Origin: JBFXAN01 sp050184225
GTDB lineage: Bacteria > Chloroflexota > Dehalococcoidia > CAUJGQ01
Direction: 5' to 3'
NCBI GenBank assembly: GCA_050184225.1
Contig: JBFXAN010000009.1
Coordinates: 1 to 64,000, forward strand
DNA length: 64,000 nucleotides
Below the pieces are notes generated by a model. The model was given only the letters and a program-made list of their open reading frames with translations. It did not search any database and had not been told where the DNA came from. This document shows positions 51,578 through 60,427 of the stretch, piece after piece. How positions within the stretch are numbered: position 1 is the first letter of the stretch; every line of letters begins with the position of its first letter. Made by a program: the position numbers and the translations under genes.

Positions 51578-51643
51578 CCGCTGGCTATGGCCAATCCCAG
51601 GGCTCGCATCACACCCGACCCGAACGAACGCTGAGGATAGCGC

Positions 51644-51814
51644 ATGACCGAAGAGACCACCCGGCGGCCTGAGTGGCCGACGGTCACGTACCCGGCGAGG
51701 CCGGGCCACTATCACGGCGCCTTTGTGCTCGACCCCTACGGCAACAACATCCAGGCATGCATGCGACGCGGAGGCATCGCGCTAAAGCGAAGCAGCGCGG
51801 GAGACAAACAATGA
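51644..51814 (+). pseudogene. Abridged VOC-family gene, 56 codons
   Basis: Good ribosome site (GAGGAT) before ATG 51644; N-terminus EETTRRPEWPTVTYP looks like a VOC start, then jumps to GHYHGAFVLDPYGNNI, the VOC C-terminus. About 80 residues in between are missing, in frame. TGA overlaps the next ATG at 51811 as ATGA. Confidence 0.7.
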
Positions 51815-52296
51815 CCGCCGAGAATTTCAAAGGACGCACTGATACCGCGAGCCGCCTGATCCAGGCGTCGCCGGAGAGAATCTACGAAGCCTTCACGGAC
51901 GGCTCGACGCTGATGAATTGGCTGCCGCCAGGCGGTATGACCGGCCGTGCTCTTGAGTATCAGTTCGAGGAAGACGGTCAGTATCGCATCGAGTTGCGTT
52001 ATGGGAATGCGACGCAAAGCTCCGGCAAGACGGCCGATCGCACCGATGTCACCAAAGGTCGCTTCGTGGAGCTCGTCGCCGGTCGTCGCATCCGGCAAAC
52101 GGTCGAGTTCGAGTCCGACAACAAGGCTTTCTCCCGCGAAATGACGATGACCTGGACGTTTGATCCGGCACGACAAGGCACATCCGTGTCGGTTACGGCG
52201 GAAAACGTGCCTTCGGGAATCAGCAAGGAAGATCACGACAAGGGGTTGACCTCGTCGCTCGAAAGTCTGGCGGCCTTCGTCGAGCGTCACGATTGA
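51811..52296 (+). CDS. SRPBCC/AHSA1-domain protein
   Basis: 161 residues. ASRLIQASPERIYEAFTDGS near 13-32, LMNWLPPGGMTGRALEYQFE near 34-53 and RIRQTVEFESDN near 95, then MTMTWTFDPARQGTSVSVTA near 111-130: the START/Bet v1-like fold of Activator of Hsp90 ATPase homologs. These bind lipids or aromatic compounds. It overlaps the abridged VOC frame and is translated with it. Confidence 0.88.
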   Translation: MTAENFKGRTDTASRLIQASPERIYEAFTDGSTLMNWLPPGGMTGRALEYQFEEDGQYRIELRYGNATQSSGKTADRTDVTKGRFVELVAGRRIRQTVEFESDNKAFSREMTMTWTFDPARQGTSVSVTAENVPSGISKEDHDKGLTSSLESLAAFVERHD

Positions 52297-52433
52297 CTGA
52301 GGTCGGTTCGCTCGCACGGGGAATGCTTCGGGTGGAGGAGTGAACGCCTTTCCATCGATGCGGGCAGCGGAGGCGATCTGCTCAGGGAGTCACCTATAAC
52401 CGGCACCGTGCTTTCGGGTATCGGAACATTCGA

Positions 52434-53198
52434 TCAAGTCCGGCGAAGCTGCCAGGGCTGCCAGCCATTGTCCAGGCGGTTCAATCGTGTCTTCGCCGTT
52501 TCCAGGCGCTCTGCCGGATAGCCACGAAACGCTCCTTCGCCACGTCGCCGAAAACTGCCGTCCGGCGCGACGATACGGTAGCCCGCCCAGGGACCAGGCA
52601 GCCGTCGTGGCGGCGTCGTGTCATGGACTGTCGATGCCGGCCCAGGCCAGGCTGCCCATCGACCCGGCGGCAATGGGCGCTCATCGCCGCCGTCGTAGGT
52701 CTCCTGATACCGTCCCTCGGCTACAGCCATCACTATTTCCTCCAACTCATCCGCCGCAACGTCAGCGGTTTCGTCGCAGGCATCACAGCCACAGTCCGGA
52801 AACGGGAAGTCGTGCAGCAGCCCGGTATGCAGCAGTACACCGGGCTCGTTGGTGTAGACGAACGTGAGCGGCGCGGCGTCAGTGCTCGCCGGCTCTACTC
52901 GGACGGCTCGCCGAACATCGTGATGCCCGGACATCAGGTCCGCGACAAACGTCAGGTCGTCGCTGGCCGTGGCTTCGTAACGCTTCGTCAGGTATTCGAT
53001 CAGTGCATCTGCAACCGGGTGGAGGGGTGCGAAGCGTTCCGGATGCGTGACGACGCTGTAGGTTTCCTCCGGAGGCATGCGACCCTGCCGGTCCCGCCAG
53101 CGGCGGCCGTAATCGATGATCGCACCGGCGGAATCTCTGAACGTTACGACAGGGAAATTGGGACGTCTGTAGCTCACCATCTCAGGATCGTACGGCAT
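52434..53198 (-). CDS. DUF6226-like protein
   Basis: 254 residues from ATG 53198 (a second ATG at 53180). YSVVTHPERFAPLHPVADAL near 47-66, PLTFVYTNEPGVLLHTGLLH near 110-129 and FPFPDCGCDACDETADVAAD near 131-150, with ELEEIVMAVAEG behind. CGCDACDE is the most marked motif and may bind metal. This architecture is seen in actinobacterial DUF6226 proteins of unknown function. Its presence in this patchwork fits horizontal acquisition. Confidence 0.75.
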   Translation of the reverse strand: MPYDPEMVSYRRPNFPVVTFRDSAGAIIDYGRRWRDRQGRMPPEETYSVVTHPERFAPLHPVADALIEYLTKRYEATASDDLTFVADLMSGHHDVRRAVRVEPASTDAAPLTFVYTNEPGVLLHTGLLHDFPFPDCGCDACDETADVAADELEEIVMAVAEGRYQETYDGGDERPLPPGRWAAWPGPASTVHDTTPPRRLPGPWAGYRIVAPDGSFRRRGEGAFRGYPAERLETAKTRLNRLDNGWQPWQLRRT

Positions 53199-53367
53199 GC
53201 CCAGGACTATAAAGACCGATGGAACGACCGAAGGGTCTTCCTCCTCGCAGGTCGAGTCCGCCCAGAAGTTCGTAGTTTCGCTTGCGCTTCAAGCGTTCGT
53301 TCGTCCCGACGAGGACGTGTCCCCTAATTCGGCGGCCCAGACGAGTGCGGCGGCCTCGGTCACGGGC

Positions 53368-53438
53368 GGCGTAGGCGGCGAGCTGCGCGCCGGTAAGGGT
53401 GGAGCGGGCGGCGACGAGGTTGGCAGGTGTGCCCTCGG
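53368..53438 (-). pseudogene. Fragment B of a UvrA-like gene (C-terminal end)
   Basis: The minus-strand frame reads EGTPANLVAARSTLTGAQLA and AYAA, matching EGTPSDLVAARSTLTGEHLA of the UvrA-like protein at 61749-64000. It corresponds to 61755-61826. No homology continues on either side. The rest of 53199-53640 has no supported gene. Confidence 0.85.
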
Positions 53439-53640
53439 GCAGGGGTGGTCACGTCCACGACCTTTATGGTTCCATGGTTCCCTGTGCCTGGAACCTCCAC
53501 GCGACGCATTGGCTGGCCGCCCACCCTCGTGGTGGCGGATGGCTCGGTTGCGACCGAAGCCGAGGCTGCGATGTCGTCGATTGAGTCGTCCGGCGACGCT
53601 TGAAGTCTGTCGGCGCGAGTGCGCAAGGGGTAATACGACG

Positions 53641-54495
53641 ATGCACACGTCACAGGTTCGGTCCGCGGTGAATGCGGCTCTGTCGACTGCCTCAGCGCTT
53701 GGCCTGAGGGCCGATGACGCGGTCGTTCTACACAACTCGAACCGGCTCACTCTCCGCCTGCTGCCGTGTGACGTCGTTGCCCGGATCGCACCCATGGCGT
53801 ATCAAGCGAGCGCAGAGTTCGAAGTCGAGGTCGCTCGGCGGCTCGCTCAAACCGATAGTCCGGTGGCTGCGCTTGAACCCCGAGTCGAGCCACGCGTCTA
53901 CGTGCGTGACGGCTTCGTGATCAACATGTGGACCTACTACGAGCCTGTATCGTTCTCAGAGATGGCGCCGGCCAAGTACGCACACGCGCTCGAGCGGCTC
54001 CATGCCGGCATGCGGCAGATCGATGTCACCACCCCGCACTTCACGGACCGAGTCGCGGAGGCGCAACGGCTGGCTGGGAGCCGCGACCACACACCGGCGC
54101 TTGTTGACGCCGACCGTGAGCTTCTCAGTACCACGTTGCGAGGCCTGCGGCGGGCGATCGACGACCGGGGCGCCGCCGAGCAACTGCTACACGGCGAGCC
54201 ACACCCAGGCAACGTCCTCAAGACGAAGAACGGACCGCTGTTCATCGACTTCGAGACCTGTTGTCGGGGGCCGGTCGAGTTCGACATCGCCCATGCACCC
54301 GAAGAGGTAAGCGAGCACTATCCAGGCGTTGACCAAGACCTGCTCCGCGAGTGTCGGATACTAATTCTCGCGATGGTCGCAGCGTGGCGCTGGGATCGAA
54401 ACGACCAATTCCCGAACGGGCGCCAAATGGGTACAGAGTTCCTCAGCCAGATACGGGCAGCGCTGGATCGCGACGGATTGGGTGCCACCCCCTGA
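53641..54495 (+). CDS. Phosphotransferase (APH/choline-kinase-like)
   Basis: 284 residues from ATG 53641 (AAGGGG 11 bases upstream). RLTLRLLPCDVVARIAPMAY near 35-54 (N-lobe), LLHGEPHPGNVLK near 183-195 with the catalytic-Asp position filled by Glu (HGE rather than HGD) and Asn192, FIDFETCCRGPVEFD near 201-215. Glu for Asp at the catalytic base is unusual and may indicate a changed reaction or a non-catalytic role. Related to predicted aminoglycoside phosphotransferases of actinobacteria. Confidence 0.8.
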   Translation: MHTSQVRSAVNAALSTASALGLRADDAVVLHNSNRLTLRLLPCDVVARIAPMAYQASAEFEVEVARRLAQTDSPVAALEPRVEPRVYVRDGFVINMWTYYEPVSFSEMAPAKYAHALERLHAGMRQIDVTTPHFTDRVAEAQRLAGSRDHTPALVDADRELLSTTLRGLRRAIDDRGAAEQLLHGEPHPGNVLKTKNGPLFIDFETCCRGPVEFDIAHAPEEVSEHYPGVDQDLLRECRILILAMVAAWRWDRNDQFPNGRQMGTEFLSQIRAALDRDGLGATP

Positions 54496-54672
54496 TCGCG
54501 GTTCAGCAAGTCTCATCGCCGGAGTGCCGAGTCTCGTTCTGCCACGAACCCATACTCAGATCTTCCACGCCGAACGTCTCGCAGCAGAAGGGCTTGGGCG
54601 CGCTGTTTCCATGCGAAAGCAGACAGCAATACGCGTTGGGCCAGACGGCCGTCCTGCTGCCTTTTCGGGCAC

Positions 54673-54707
54673 AAGAATCGCCCCGAAACTTCTTCGGGGC
54701 GATTCTT
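54673..54707. terminator. 15-bp stem, 5-nt loop terminator between convergent genes
   Basis: AAGAATCGCCCCGAA-ACTTC-TTCGGGGCGATTCTT, perfect stem ending in a short T run on one strand and an A run on the other. It sits between the phosphotransferase (stop 54495) and the DUF4386 gene (stop 54745), so it likely terminates both. Confidence 0.8.
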
Positions 54708-54744
54708 ACACATTAGTCTTGCGCCTCCTGGCCCTCCATGACAG

Positions 54745-55542
54745 TCACAGAGCGGCTGACGATACGGAGGGTGTAGCGGAGATTCGTTCCTGACCGACGT
54801 CGCGGCGGACCTCAGCGGTGATGGGCGATGGCCTGAAGCCCTTGACGATCAGATAGATGCTGAGGCTCAATTCCCAAGCGATCTCCCCGAATGTGAAGAG
54901 GAACTGGATCGGTGCATCCTGCTCCCACTGCCCGAAGAGCACAAAGGATAGACCGACGAGCGAAAGCGGTCCGCCGATCAGTCCCAGGAGGGCCAATTTT
55001 CGCGGCACCAGGCCGGACCGATACATCAAGTAGCCGAGCAGCAGGCCATTCCCGAAGCCCGCACAGATACCAGGGCCGAAGAAGAAGGTCCAGTCACGGA
55101 TCGCGACCAGCGAACTGCCGATCGCCGAGAGATCGGCCGCCTCTGCGCCCGCCCCGCCTGCAAAGCCTTCTCGCAGCGTGACGATCGAGAGGAGGCTGAC
55201 CGTGCCCACAAGGATGATGGTCGATTCAAAGACGCGAACGGCGACGTAGCCAAGTGCGATCGCTAGTTGTTGCCGCCTGAGGACTTGGAACAGGATGACG
55301 CCCGTGGCGACGTTGGCGATAGCTGTAATCACCTCGATGAAGGCGCCCAACCGTACTGGTGTGGCGTCGCCGGCACCGAGGATAAAGTCCGGGTTCGTGA
55401 GCACGTCGCCATAGAGAGGAAGTATTGCGACATGCACAAAGGTCAGCAGGAAGAAGATGCCCGCAATCAGCGCGATTTTTCTGGTTGCAGCTGCTTGGGC
55501 ACCCGGGCTGGTGGCGGTTGCCGCTGGATTGCTGGTGTTCAT
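54745..55542 (-). CDS. DUF4386 membrane protein
   Basis: 265 residues from ATG 55542 (AAAGGAA upstream). About six helices; first at 23-45 (IALIAGIFFLLTFVHVAILP). DUF4386 landmarks: LYGDVLTNPDFILGAGDATP near 43-62, LGAFIEVITAIANVATGVIL near 65-84, FFFGPGICAGFGNGLLLGYL near 150-169 and YRSGLVPRKLALLGLIGGPL near 172-191. Function unknown; common next to small resistance-like genes. Cotranscribed with the 87-residue gene upstream. Confidence 0.88.
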   Translation of the reverse strand: MNTSNPAATATSPGAQAAATRKIALIAGIFFLLTFVHVAILPLYGDVLTNPDFILGAGDATPVRLGAFIEVITAIANVATGVILFQVLRRQQLAIALGYVAVRVFESTIILVGTVSLLSIVTLREGFAGGAGAEAADLSAIGSSLVAIRDWTFFFGPGICAGFGNGLLLGYLMYRSGLVPRKLALLGLIGGPLSLVGLSFVLFGQWEQDAPIQFLFTFGEIAWELSLSIYLIVKGFRPSPITAEVRRDVGQERISATPSVSSAAL

Positions 55543-55620
55543 TGACTTCGTTCCTTTCATTCTGGTCATTGGTTGGTTGTGAATGGTGCCGCTTTGGACA
55601 GCTGGTATTCGCAGCACTCA

Positions 55621-55884
55621 CTACTTGGTCTTGAGGCGGCCGACCGCGACGAGCTCCAGGCCAAGGTCGCGGACTCTTTGGAGCAGCCCGTGCAGGACCG
55701 CCTGGTCAGCGACGGGACCATGGATGTTCGTCGTGCCGTTGCTCTCTCGGCTTAGGCTCATTCCGTCGAACCAGGCGGACCAGTGGTCATCGAGATGGCC
55801 CATGACCCGGATCTCGTAGAGACTCGGCTCCTCGTACTGGTGAGTCCCGGCTTGTGTTCGCTCATCGTCCTCCCTCGTGTTCAT
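55621..55884 (-). CDS. Small conserved protein of unknown function
   Basis: 87 residues; ATG 55884 after GGAGGT. YEIRVMGHLDDHWSAWFDGM near 23-42, SRESNGTTNIHGPVADQAVL near 45-64 and HGLLQRVRDLGLELVAVGRL near 65-84. This pattern, a single beta-alpha domain with HGPVADQ and LHGLL, is widespread in actinobacteria and Chloroflexi as an unnamed family, often beside DUF4386 as here (78 bases apart). Confidence 0.8.
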   Translation of the reverse strand: MNTREDDERTQAGTHQYEEPSLYEIRVMGHLDDHWSAWFDGMSLSRESNGTTNIHGPVADQAVLHGLLQRVRDLGLELVAVGRLKTK

Positions 55885-56036
55885 CTGCTACCTCCACGGA
55901 ACGTGCTGACTCCGTGAAACAGACGGTAGGAGGGGATGTGGTGAGCGGACATCACATCGTTTGGTGATTGATGTGGTGATTGTCTGGCCGGGCGCGTGGC
56001 CGCTCAGGCCGCGAAGGCAGTCAGTGCAGGGGGTGA

Positions 56037-56278
56037 TGACCTGCCCCCTGAAAACTGATCCAGGTATTGTGTGAGTCCACCGGGGAGACGACCCTGAGCG
56101 GGATAACCTGCGCGGGAGCCGGTTCAGCGAGGAGCAGAACCTGCGCGTCTTACAGGAGCAGGCGGCGAGCGGGGCGATGGCGGAGGTGTGCCGCCGGCAC
56201 GGCATCAGCGAGTGGACGTTCTACCGCTGGAGGAGCAGGTCAGCCAATGGGATGGGAGGCACTCGCGCAGTGGGGTGA
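56037..56278 (+). mobile_element. IS3-family remnant (left end plus orfA fragment)
   Basis: A left-end-like TGACCTGCCCCCTGAAAACT at 56037-56056 is followed by an orfA frame: RFSEEQNLRVLQEQAASGAM and AEVCRRHGISEWTFYRWRS, the IS3 OrfA HTH. The frame has a TGA before it and ends at 56278 after an unrelated tail. OrfB and the right end are absent. The phosphotransferase gene begins inside it. Confidence 0.8.
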
Positions 56279-56978
56279 CGACGTCGCTCGCATCGAACCG
56301 CTCGCTGGCGGCGTCGCCAACGACGTGTGGAGCGTGCGCGTCAACGGGCACCGTGCGGTCGGTCGTCTCGGCGCCAGGAGCGACGCTGATCTCGCGTGGG
56401 AGACCGCGCTCCTCCACCACCTCGACCGTGCGGGTCTGACCGTGCCGGTGCCGATCCCGACCACGGACGGCCGGCTGTTCGCCGACGGGGTGGTGGTGAT
56501 GACCTACGTGGAGGGCGGACCGCCCGCGACGGAGGCCGACTGGCGTCGCGTGGCCGACACGCTCCGCCGGCTGCATCGGTTGACGCAGGGCTGGCCGCAG
56601 CGCCCCGGCTGGCGATCGTCGACCGACCTGCTGCACGCCGAGACCGGGACGAAGATCGACCTCGGCGCGATGCCGCCGGAGGGCGTCGCGCGATGCCGAG
56701 CCGCGTGGGCGCGGCTCGTCGGACGTCAGACATGCGTCGTCCACGGCGACCCCAACCCGCGCAACGTCCGAATGACCGCGGATCGGGTCGCGCTGATCGA
56801 CTGGGACGAGGCGCACGTCGACGTCCCCGACCTCGACCTGGTGCTGCCCCACAATGCCGCCGGTCTCGCCGACGACGCGCACGACATCGCTGCGCAAGCG
56901 TCGGCCGCATGGGAAGCCGCCGTCTGCTGGGACGACGCGTACGCGGTCAAGCGGCTCGCCGAAGTTCGCGCGGTCTGA
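56247..56978 (+). CDS. Aminoglycoside-phosphotransferase-like protein
   Basis: 243 residues from ATG 56247; its ribosome site (GGAGGAG) belongs to the IS3 orfA fragment. GGVANDVWSVRVNGHRAVGR near 21-40, the Brenner loop VHGDPNPRN near 170-178 and LIDWDEAHVDVPDLDL near 187-202. Shorter than classical APH (about 260-300). It may have lost a few N-terminal residues at the IS junction. Probably a resistance-type kinase; substrate unknown. Confidence 0.85.
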   Translation: MGWEALAQWGDDVARIEPLAGGVANDVWSVRVNGHRAVGRLGARSDADLAWETALLHHLDRAGLTVPVPIPTTDGRLFADGVVVMTYVEGGPPATEADWRRVADTLRRLHRLTQGWPQRPGWRSSTDLLHAETGTKIDLGAMPPEGVARCRAAWARLVGRQTCVVHGDPNPRNVRMTADRVALIDWDEAHVDVPDLDLVLPHNAAGLADDAHDIAAQASAAWEAAVCWDDAYAVKRLAEVRAV

Positions 56979-57139
56979 GCAGCGGCAGCGAATCGAGCGA
57001 CCGCACCGTATCTCGGATCGTTCGCTACTCGGCGTGGCGACCGCCCGACCCGAATGCCGTGAGAGGCGCTCTCAGGGTTCGATGCCGTCTGGTGTCGCGC
57101 CACTGCGTTAGATCAACTCTCTTTGAGTGGATCGGGTAG

Positions 57140-57217
57140 TATGTCATCCTGAGCGAAGCGAAGGATCTCGGACGCAAACTGACCACCGAGATCCTTCGCT
57201 TCGCTCAGGATGACATA
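57140..57217. repeat. 32-bp perfect inverted repeat with 14-nt loop (TGTCATCCTGAGCGAAGCGA type)
   Basis: Arms 57140-57171 and 57186-57217 are exact reverse complements. This ATGTCATCCTGAGCGAAGCG sequence is one of the most common palindromic repeats across bacteria. It lies 28 bases before the stop of the LuxR gene (57245) and follows the phosphotransferase. Confidence 0.93.
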
Positions 57218-57244
57218 TTCCGATTTCCTCACGGCGAGATGGTA

Positions 57245-59956
57245 TTAGATCAAATCTAGTTCTTGAGCGCGACGAACGGCCTCGCGGCGGCTATTGACGC
57301 CGAGCTTCGTATAGATGCTTTTCGTATGTGTTCGCATCGTGTTCAACGAAACGACAAGTTCGCTGGCGATGTCCGGCCCGCTCAAGTCTGTTCCGAGGAG
57401 CCGTAGCACTTCTAGTTCACGTTCGCTCAGTGGCTCGAACGGTGACTGCCCCACGCTGGTCTTGCCACCTGTGTGCTGAAACGCCTTCAGGAGGCGACGC
57501 GCGTGGCCCGCGCTCGCATCCTTCGAGAGCCGCTCCAGCAGAATCGCCACAGGACGGCCCTCGTCCACGAAAATGCGAACGTATCCCTCCGGCCCGGCGA
57601 GCGCTAGCGCGCGGTGGAGGGGTATGAGGCCGGCGGGAACGTCGCGCATTGCGCGTTGAACGATCGCCTTCAGAATCAGGATCTCGATGATCGATCCCGT
57701 GCGCCCCCCGGCTTCGGCGGCTTCAAGCAGGCGTTCGAGCAGACCCTCGGCAGCACGAAGTGGCCGGCTGTCACCGTCTTGCTCGGATTGGGCGATGAGC
57801 ACCCTCGCCAAGGTAAGGTGTTGGAACTCCCGCAGGTAGCTGAGATCGTCGTCCACGGAGAGACCCTGCTCTCGCACCCACTCCAGGGCCTCAGCGAACC
57901 TGCCTTGTGCAAGCCACACCCTCGTGCGGAGCGCGGATATAGGACGCACGTCAGGCGAGAATCCCGGGGCAAACAAACGCTCTGCCTGATCGAGGAGGTC
58001 GAGTGCTCCGTCCAGATCCTGTTGGGCATGCTTGACGCCTGCCATCGCGATGAACCATCGATACCGGTTCTCCGGCAGCCCAGCGGTCGTGCCCAGTTCA
58101 TTGCTCTGTATGAGGTGACGTGTCGCGGCCTCTAGGTCACCTTGCTCACGGTATATCTCGCTGAGACCGACATGCATGTCCGCTGTTCCGCGCGGCGCAG
58201 CATTCCCCTGCTCCGTTGCACGCTGGAGCGACCGCTCATACGCTCTCTGCGCTGCGCGCAGGTGGCCTTGGGCTACCTGCATGTCGGCAAGCATGATCGT
58301 GCTGGAGTCATGGACGTACCCGCCCACATGCACACGGGCTATGCCCTCGGCGTAGGTCTTGTGCGCGGCCTCAAGATCCCCGCTTGCCCAGAGGGCGAGC
58401 CCGAGCAACGCCAACGCTCCTCCGCGCAAAGGATGTTCCGCAGGCATGAGGTCCAGGGCCAATCGCGCGTAGGTCACTGTATCGGAAAGGTTGCCCCGAA
58501 CCTGCGAGAAGCCGGCGCGGTACAGCGCAATCATTCCCGGCAGTTCGCGGAATTGCTCTTCGTCGACGAAGACAGGCGTCTCCAATGCGTGTTCCTGTCG
58601 CCGGCTCGATTGGCATGCCGTCGCGAGAGACCGTTCGGCGTCCTGGAGCCGGGTCTCGACCGACTCCAGATCGCCGCTGTGCAGCAGCACACTGACAAAC
58701 CCGGCGCTGAGTACAGGGCGGAGCCGGACCAACCGATCTGGTAGCGCGTCCAACCAGGAGCGCAATGTGGTCTCTTGTCTGGTTCGAAGCATGTCTGGCA
58801 AGGCAAATTCGATCAGGTCAGCCGCGCGCTCAAAGTCACCAGCGGCTAACGCATGTCGGATGGCCTCGGGCCAATCCCCGTTCTGCTCGAACCACAAGCT
58901 GGCCCGCCGATGCAGGTCATGCACGCTGTCGGGTTGTTCGGCGACGAGGTGAGCGCGGAGCACGTCCGCGAAGAGGTGGTGGTAGCGGTACCAGTCGCGT
59001 CGGTCATCCAACGGCACCACGAGAACATTGCCTTGCTCCAGAGACCGAAGCGTGCCCTGGCCGTCCTCCTGGCCCGTAACGGCGTCGCAGAGGGCGCCGT
59101 TCAGGCGGTCCAGAATAGCGGTCCTGAGCAGGAAGTTTCGGACGTTTTCGCGTTGCCGCTGCAAGACCTCCTGGACGAGGTAATCCACGATGTAGCGGTT
59201 GTCGCCGGCGAAGCTCTCGATGAAGCTGGAGACGTCGTCTCGCCCCTGCATGGAAAGCGCCGCGAGCTGAAGCGCGGCAATCCAGCCTTCCGTCCGTCCG
59301 TCCAGCGCATCGAGATCCGGCGCGGTCAGGCCCAGGTCCATCACACCGTTGAAGTACGCCGCGGTCTCCTCAGCTTTGAAGCGCAGGTCCGCGGCTCTGA
59401 GTTCGACGAGCTCGCCGCGCGCCCGTAAGCGAGCCAGTGGCAGTGGTGGCTGCGACCGACTGGCTATTGCGAGATGCAAGAGCGGAGGCAGATGGTCCAG
59501 CAAGAAGGTCATGGCCTCGTGGATCTCGGGGAGGTCGATCACGTGGTAATCGTCGAGCACGAGCACGACATCGTTGGTGCTGCCGCTGACTTCGTTGATC
59601 AGCGTGATCAAGACCTCCTGAATCTCCGGAGACTGCCCCGACTGCAGGTACGCGGCGGCAGTAGCCCCAACGACCGGGGAGGCTCTTTGGAGTGCGGCAA
59701 TGATGTACGTCCAGAAGATAGCGGGGTGATTGTCCTGTTCATCCAGCGACAACCACGCAACGGAAGCCAGGTCAGACGGGGTAGCCGCGATCCAGTCAGC
59801 CAGCAGCGTCGTCTTGCCGAAACCCGCCGGCGCCGCAACGACCGTCAGCTTGGTCTCGGTGGTCCGGGTGAGGCTCCGGATGAGTCGAGCCCGTGACACG
59901 AGTTGACGGCGAACTCGTGGGATGTAGAGCTTAGTCTCGAGAAGTGAGCCTGCCAT
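57245..59956 (-). CDS. MalT-like LuxR-family ATP-dependent transcriptional regulator
   Basis: 903 residues from ATG 59956. Order: signal-transduction NTPase with Walker A APAGFGKTT at 42-50 and Walker B VVLVLDDYHVI near 126-136, a winged-helix middle, a TPR-like array (about 350-820), and a LuxR HTH at the end (LSERELEVLRLLGTDLSGPD near 838-857, then RTHTKSIYTKLGVNSRREAV). Typical LAL/MalT length. It needs an inducer to oligomerise and activate target genes. No sugar operon or obvious target is adjacent. UvrA fragment C lies in its upstream region. Confidence 0.92.
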   Translation of the reverse strand: MAGSLLETKLYIPRVRRQLVSRARLIRSLTRTTETKLTVVAAPAGFGKTTLLADWIAATPSDLASVAWLSLDEQDNHPAIFWTYIIAALQRASPVVGATAAAYLQSGQSPEIQEVLITLINEVSGSTNDVVLVLDDYHVIDLPEIHEAMTFLLDHLPPLLHLAIASRSQPPLPLARLRARGELVELRAADLRFKAEETAAYFNGVMDLGLTAPDLDALDGRTEGWIAALQLAALSMQGRDDVSSFIESFAGDNRYIVDYLVQEVLQRQRENVRNFLLRTAILDRLNGALCDAVTGQEDGQGTLRSLEQGNVLVVPLDDRRDWYRYHHLFADVLRAHLVAEQPDSVHDLHRRASLWFEQNGDWPEAIRHALAAGDFERAADLIEFALPDMLRTRQETTLRSWLDALPDRLVRLRPVLSAGFVSVLLHSGDLESVETRLQDAERSLATACQSSRRQEHALETPVFVDEEQFRELPGMIALYRAGFSQVRGNLSDTVTYARLALDLMPAEHPLRGGALALLGLALWASGDLEAAHKTYAEGIARVHVGGYVHDSSTIMLADMQVAQGHLRAAQRAYERSLQRATEQGNAAPRGTADMHVGLSEIYREQGDLEAATRHLIQSNELGTTAGLPENRYRWFIAMAGVKHAQQDLDGALDLLDQAERLFAPGFSPDVRPISALRTRVWLAQGRFAEALEWVREQGLSVDDDLSYLREFQHLTLARVLIAQSEQDGDSRPLRAAEGLLERLLEAAEAGGRTGSIIEILILKAIVQRAMRDVPAGLIPLHRALALAGPEGYVRIFVDEGRPVAILLERLSKDASAGHARRLLKAFQHTGGKTSVGQSPFEPLSERELEVLRLLGTDLSGPDIASELVVSLNTMRTHTKSIYTKLGVNSRREAVRRAQELDLI

Positions 59957-60006
59957 GCGCTGTCCATGGTACTGGATCTCCCTGGCGATTCGCCCGGCGC
60001 CCCGAG

Positions 60007-60052
60007 AGGTAACCTCGAAGACGATCTGGCCGCCGTCGTGGCCGGCGCCCGG
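60007..60052 (-). pseudogene. Fragment C of a UvrA-like gene
   Basis: The minus-strand frame reads PGAGHDGGQIVFE, matching PGAGHDGGRIVFE of the UvrA-like protein; DNA aligns with 61817-61862 at about 85 percent. It lies 51 bases upstream of the LuxR start, so it forms part of that gene's 5' region. Beyond these 46 bases no similarity continues. Confidence 0.8.
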
Positions 60053-60100
60053 CAGGCATTTGTCGATCCGTGCTACAATTGCTGAGAAGGACGAACAATT

Positions 60101-60427
60101 ATGGTAAGCGAACTGTCGCCGATCGACATCACCGAAGCGCCAGAGCTGGCCCGGTTCGTCGAGGAAGTCGAGGCCACCGGCAAGCGCCGGCGCTTCAAGC
60201 GTGGTGACCGCGATGTCGCCGTCCTGGCACCGGTTACTCCGGCCACAGCGGCCTCTGCGAACGCCGTCCTCGCCGAACTCAATCGGCGCCGGCGAGCGGG
60301 GTTGGACATCGTTGCCGCCACCGCCGGCATCATCCAGTACGACGGCCCGATGCTGACCCGCGACCAGGAGAAAGCTGCCTTCGCCCAGGGCGTGGCCGCT
60401 GAGGCCGCCGAGCACCTGGGGGGCTAG
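60101..60427 (+). CDS. vapB: VapB/Phd-like antitoxin
   Basis: 108 residues; ATG 60101 with AAGGA nine bases upstream and a TACAAT -10 at 60074-60079. DITEAPELARFVEEVEATGK near 8-27 and RFKRGDRDVAVLAP near 31-44 is the prevent-host-death pattern (short N-terminal strand-helix that binds DNA and then a tail that wraps the toxin). The C-terminal half is helical and should contact the PIN toxin. The toxin gene starts right after its stop. Confidence 0.8.
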   Translation: MVSELSPIDITEAPELARFVEEVEATGKRRRFKRGDRDVAVLAPVTPATAASANAVLAELNRRRRAGLDIVAATAGIIQYDGPMLTRDQEKAAFAQGVAAEAAEHLGG

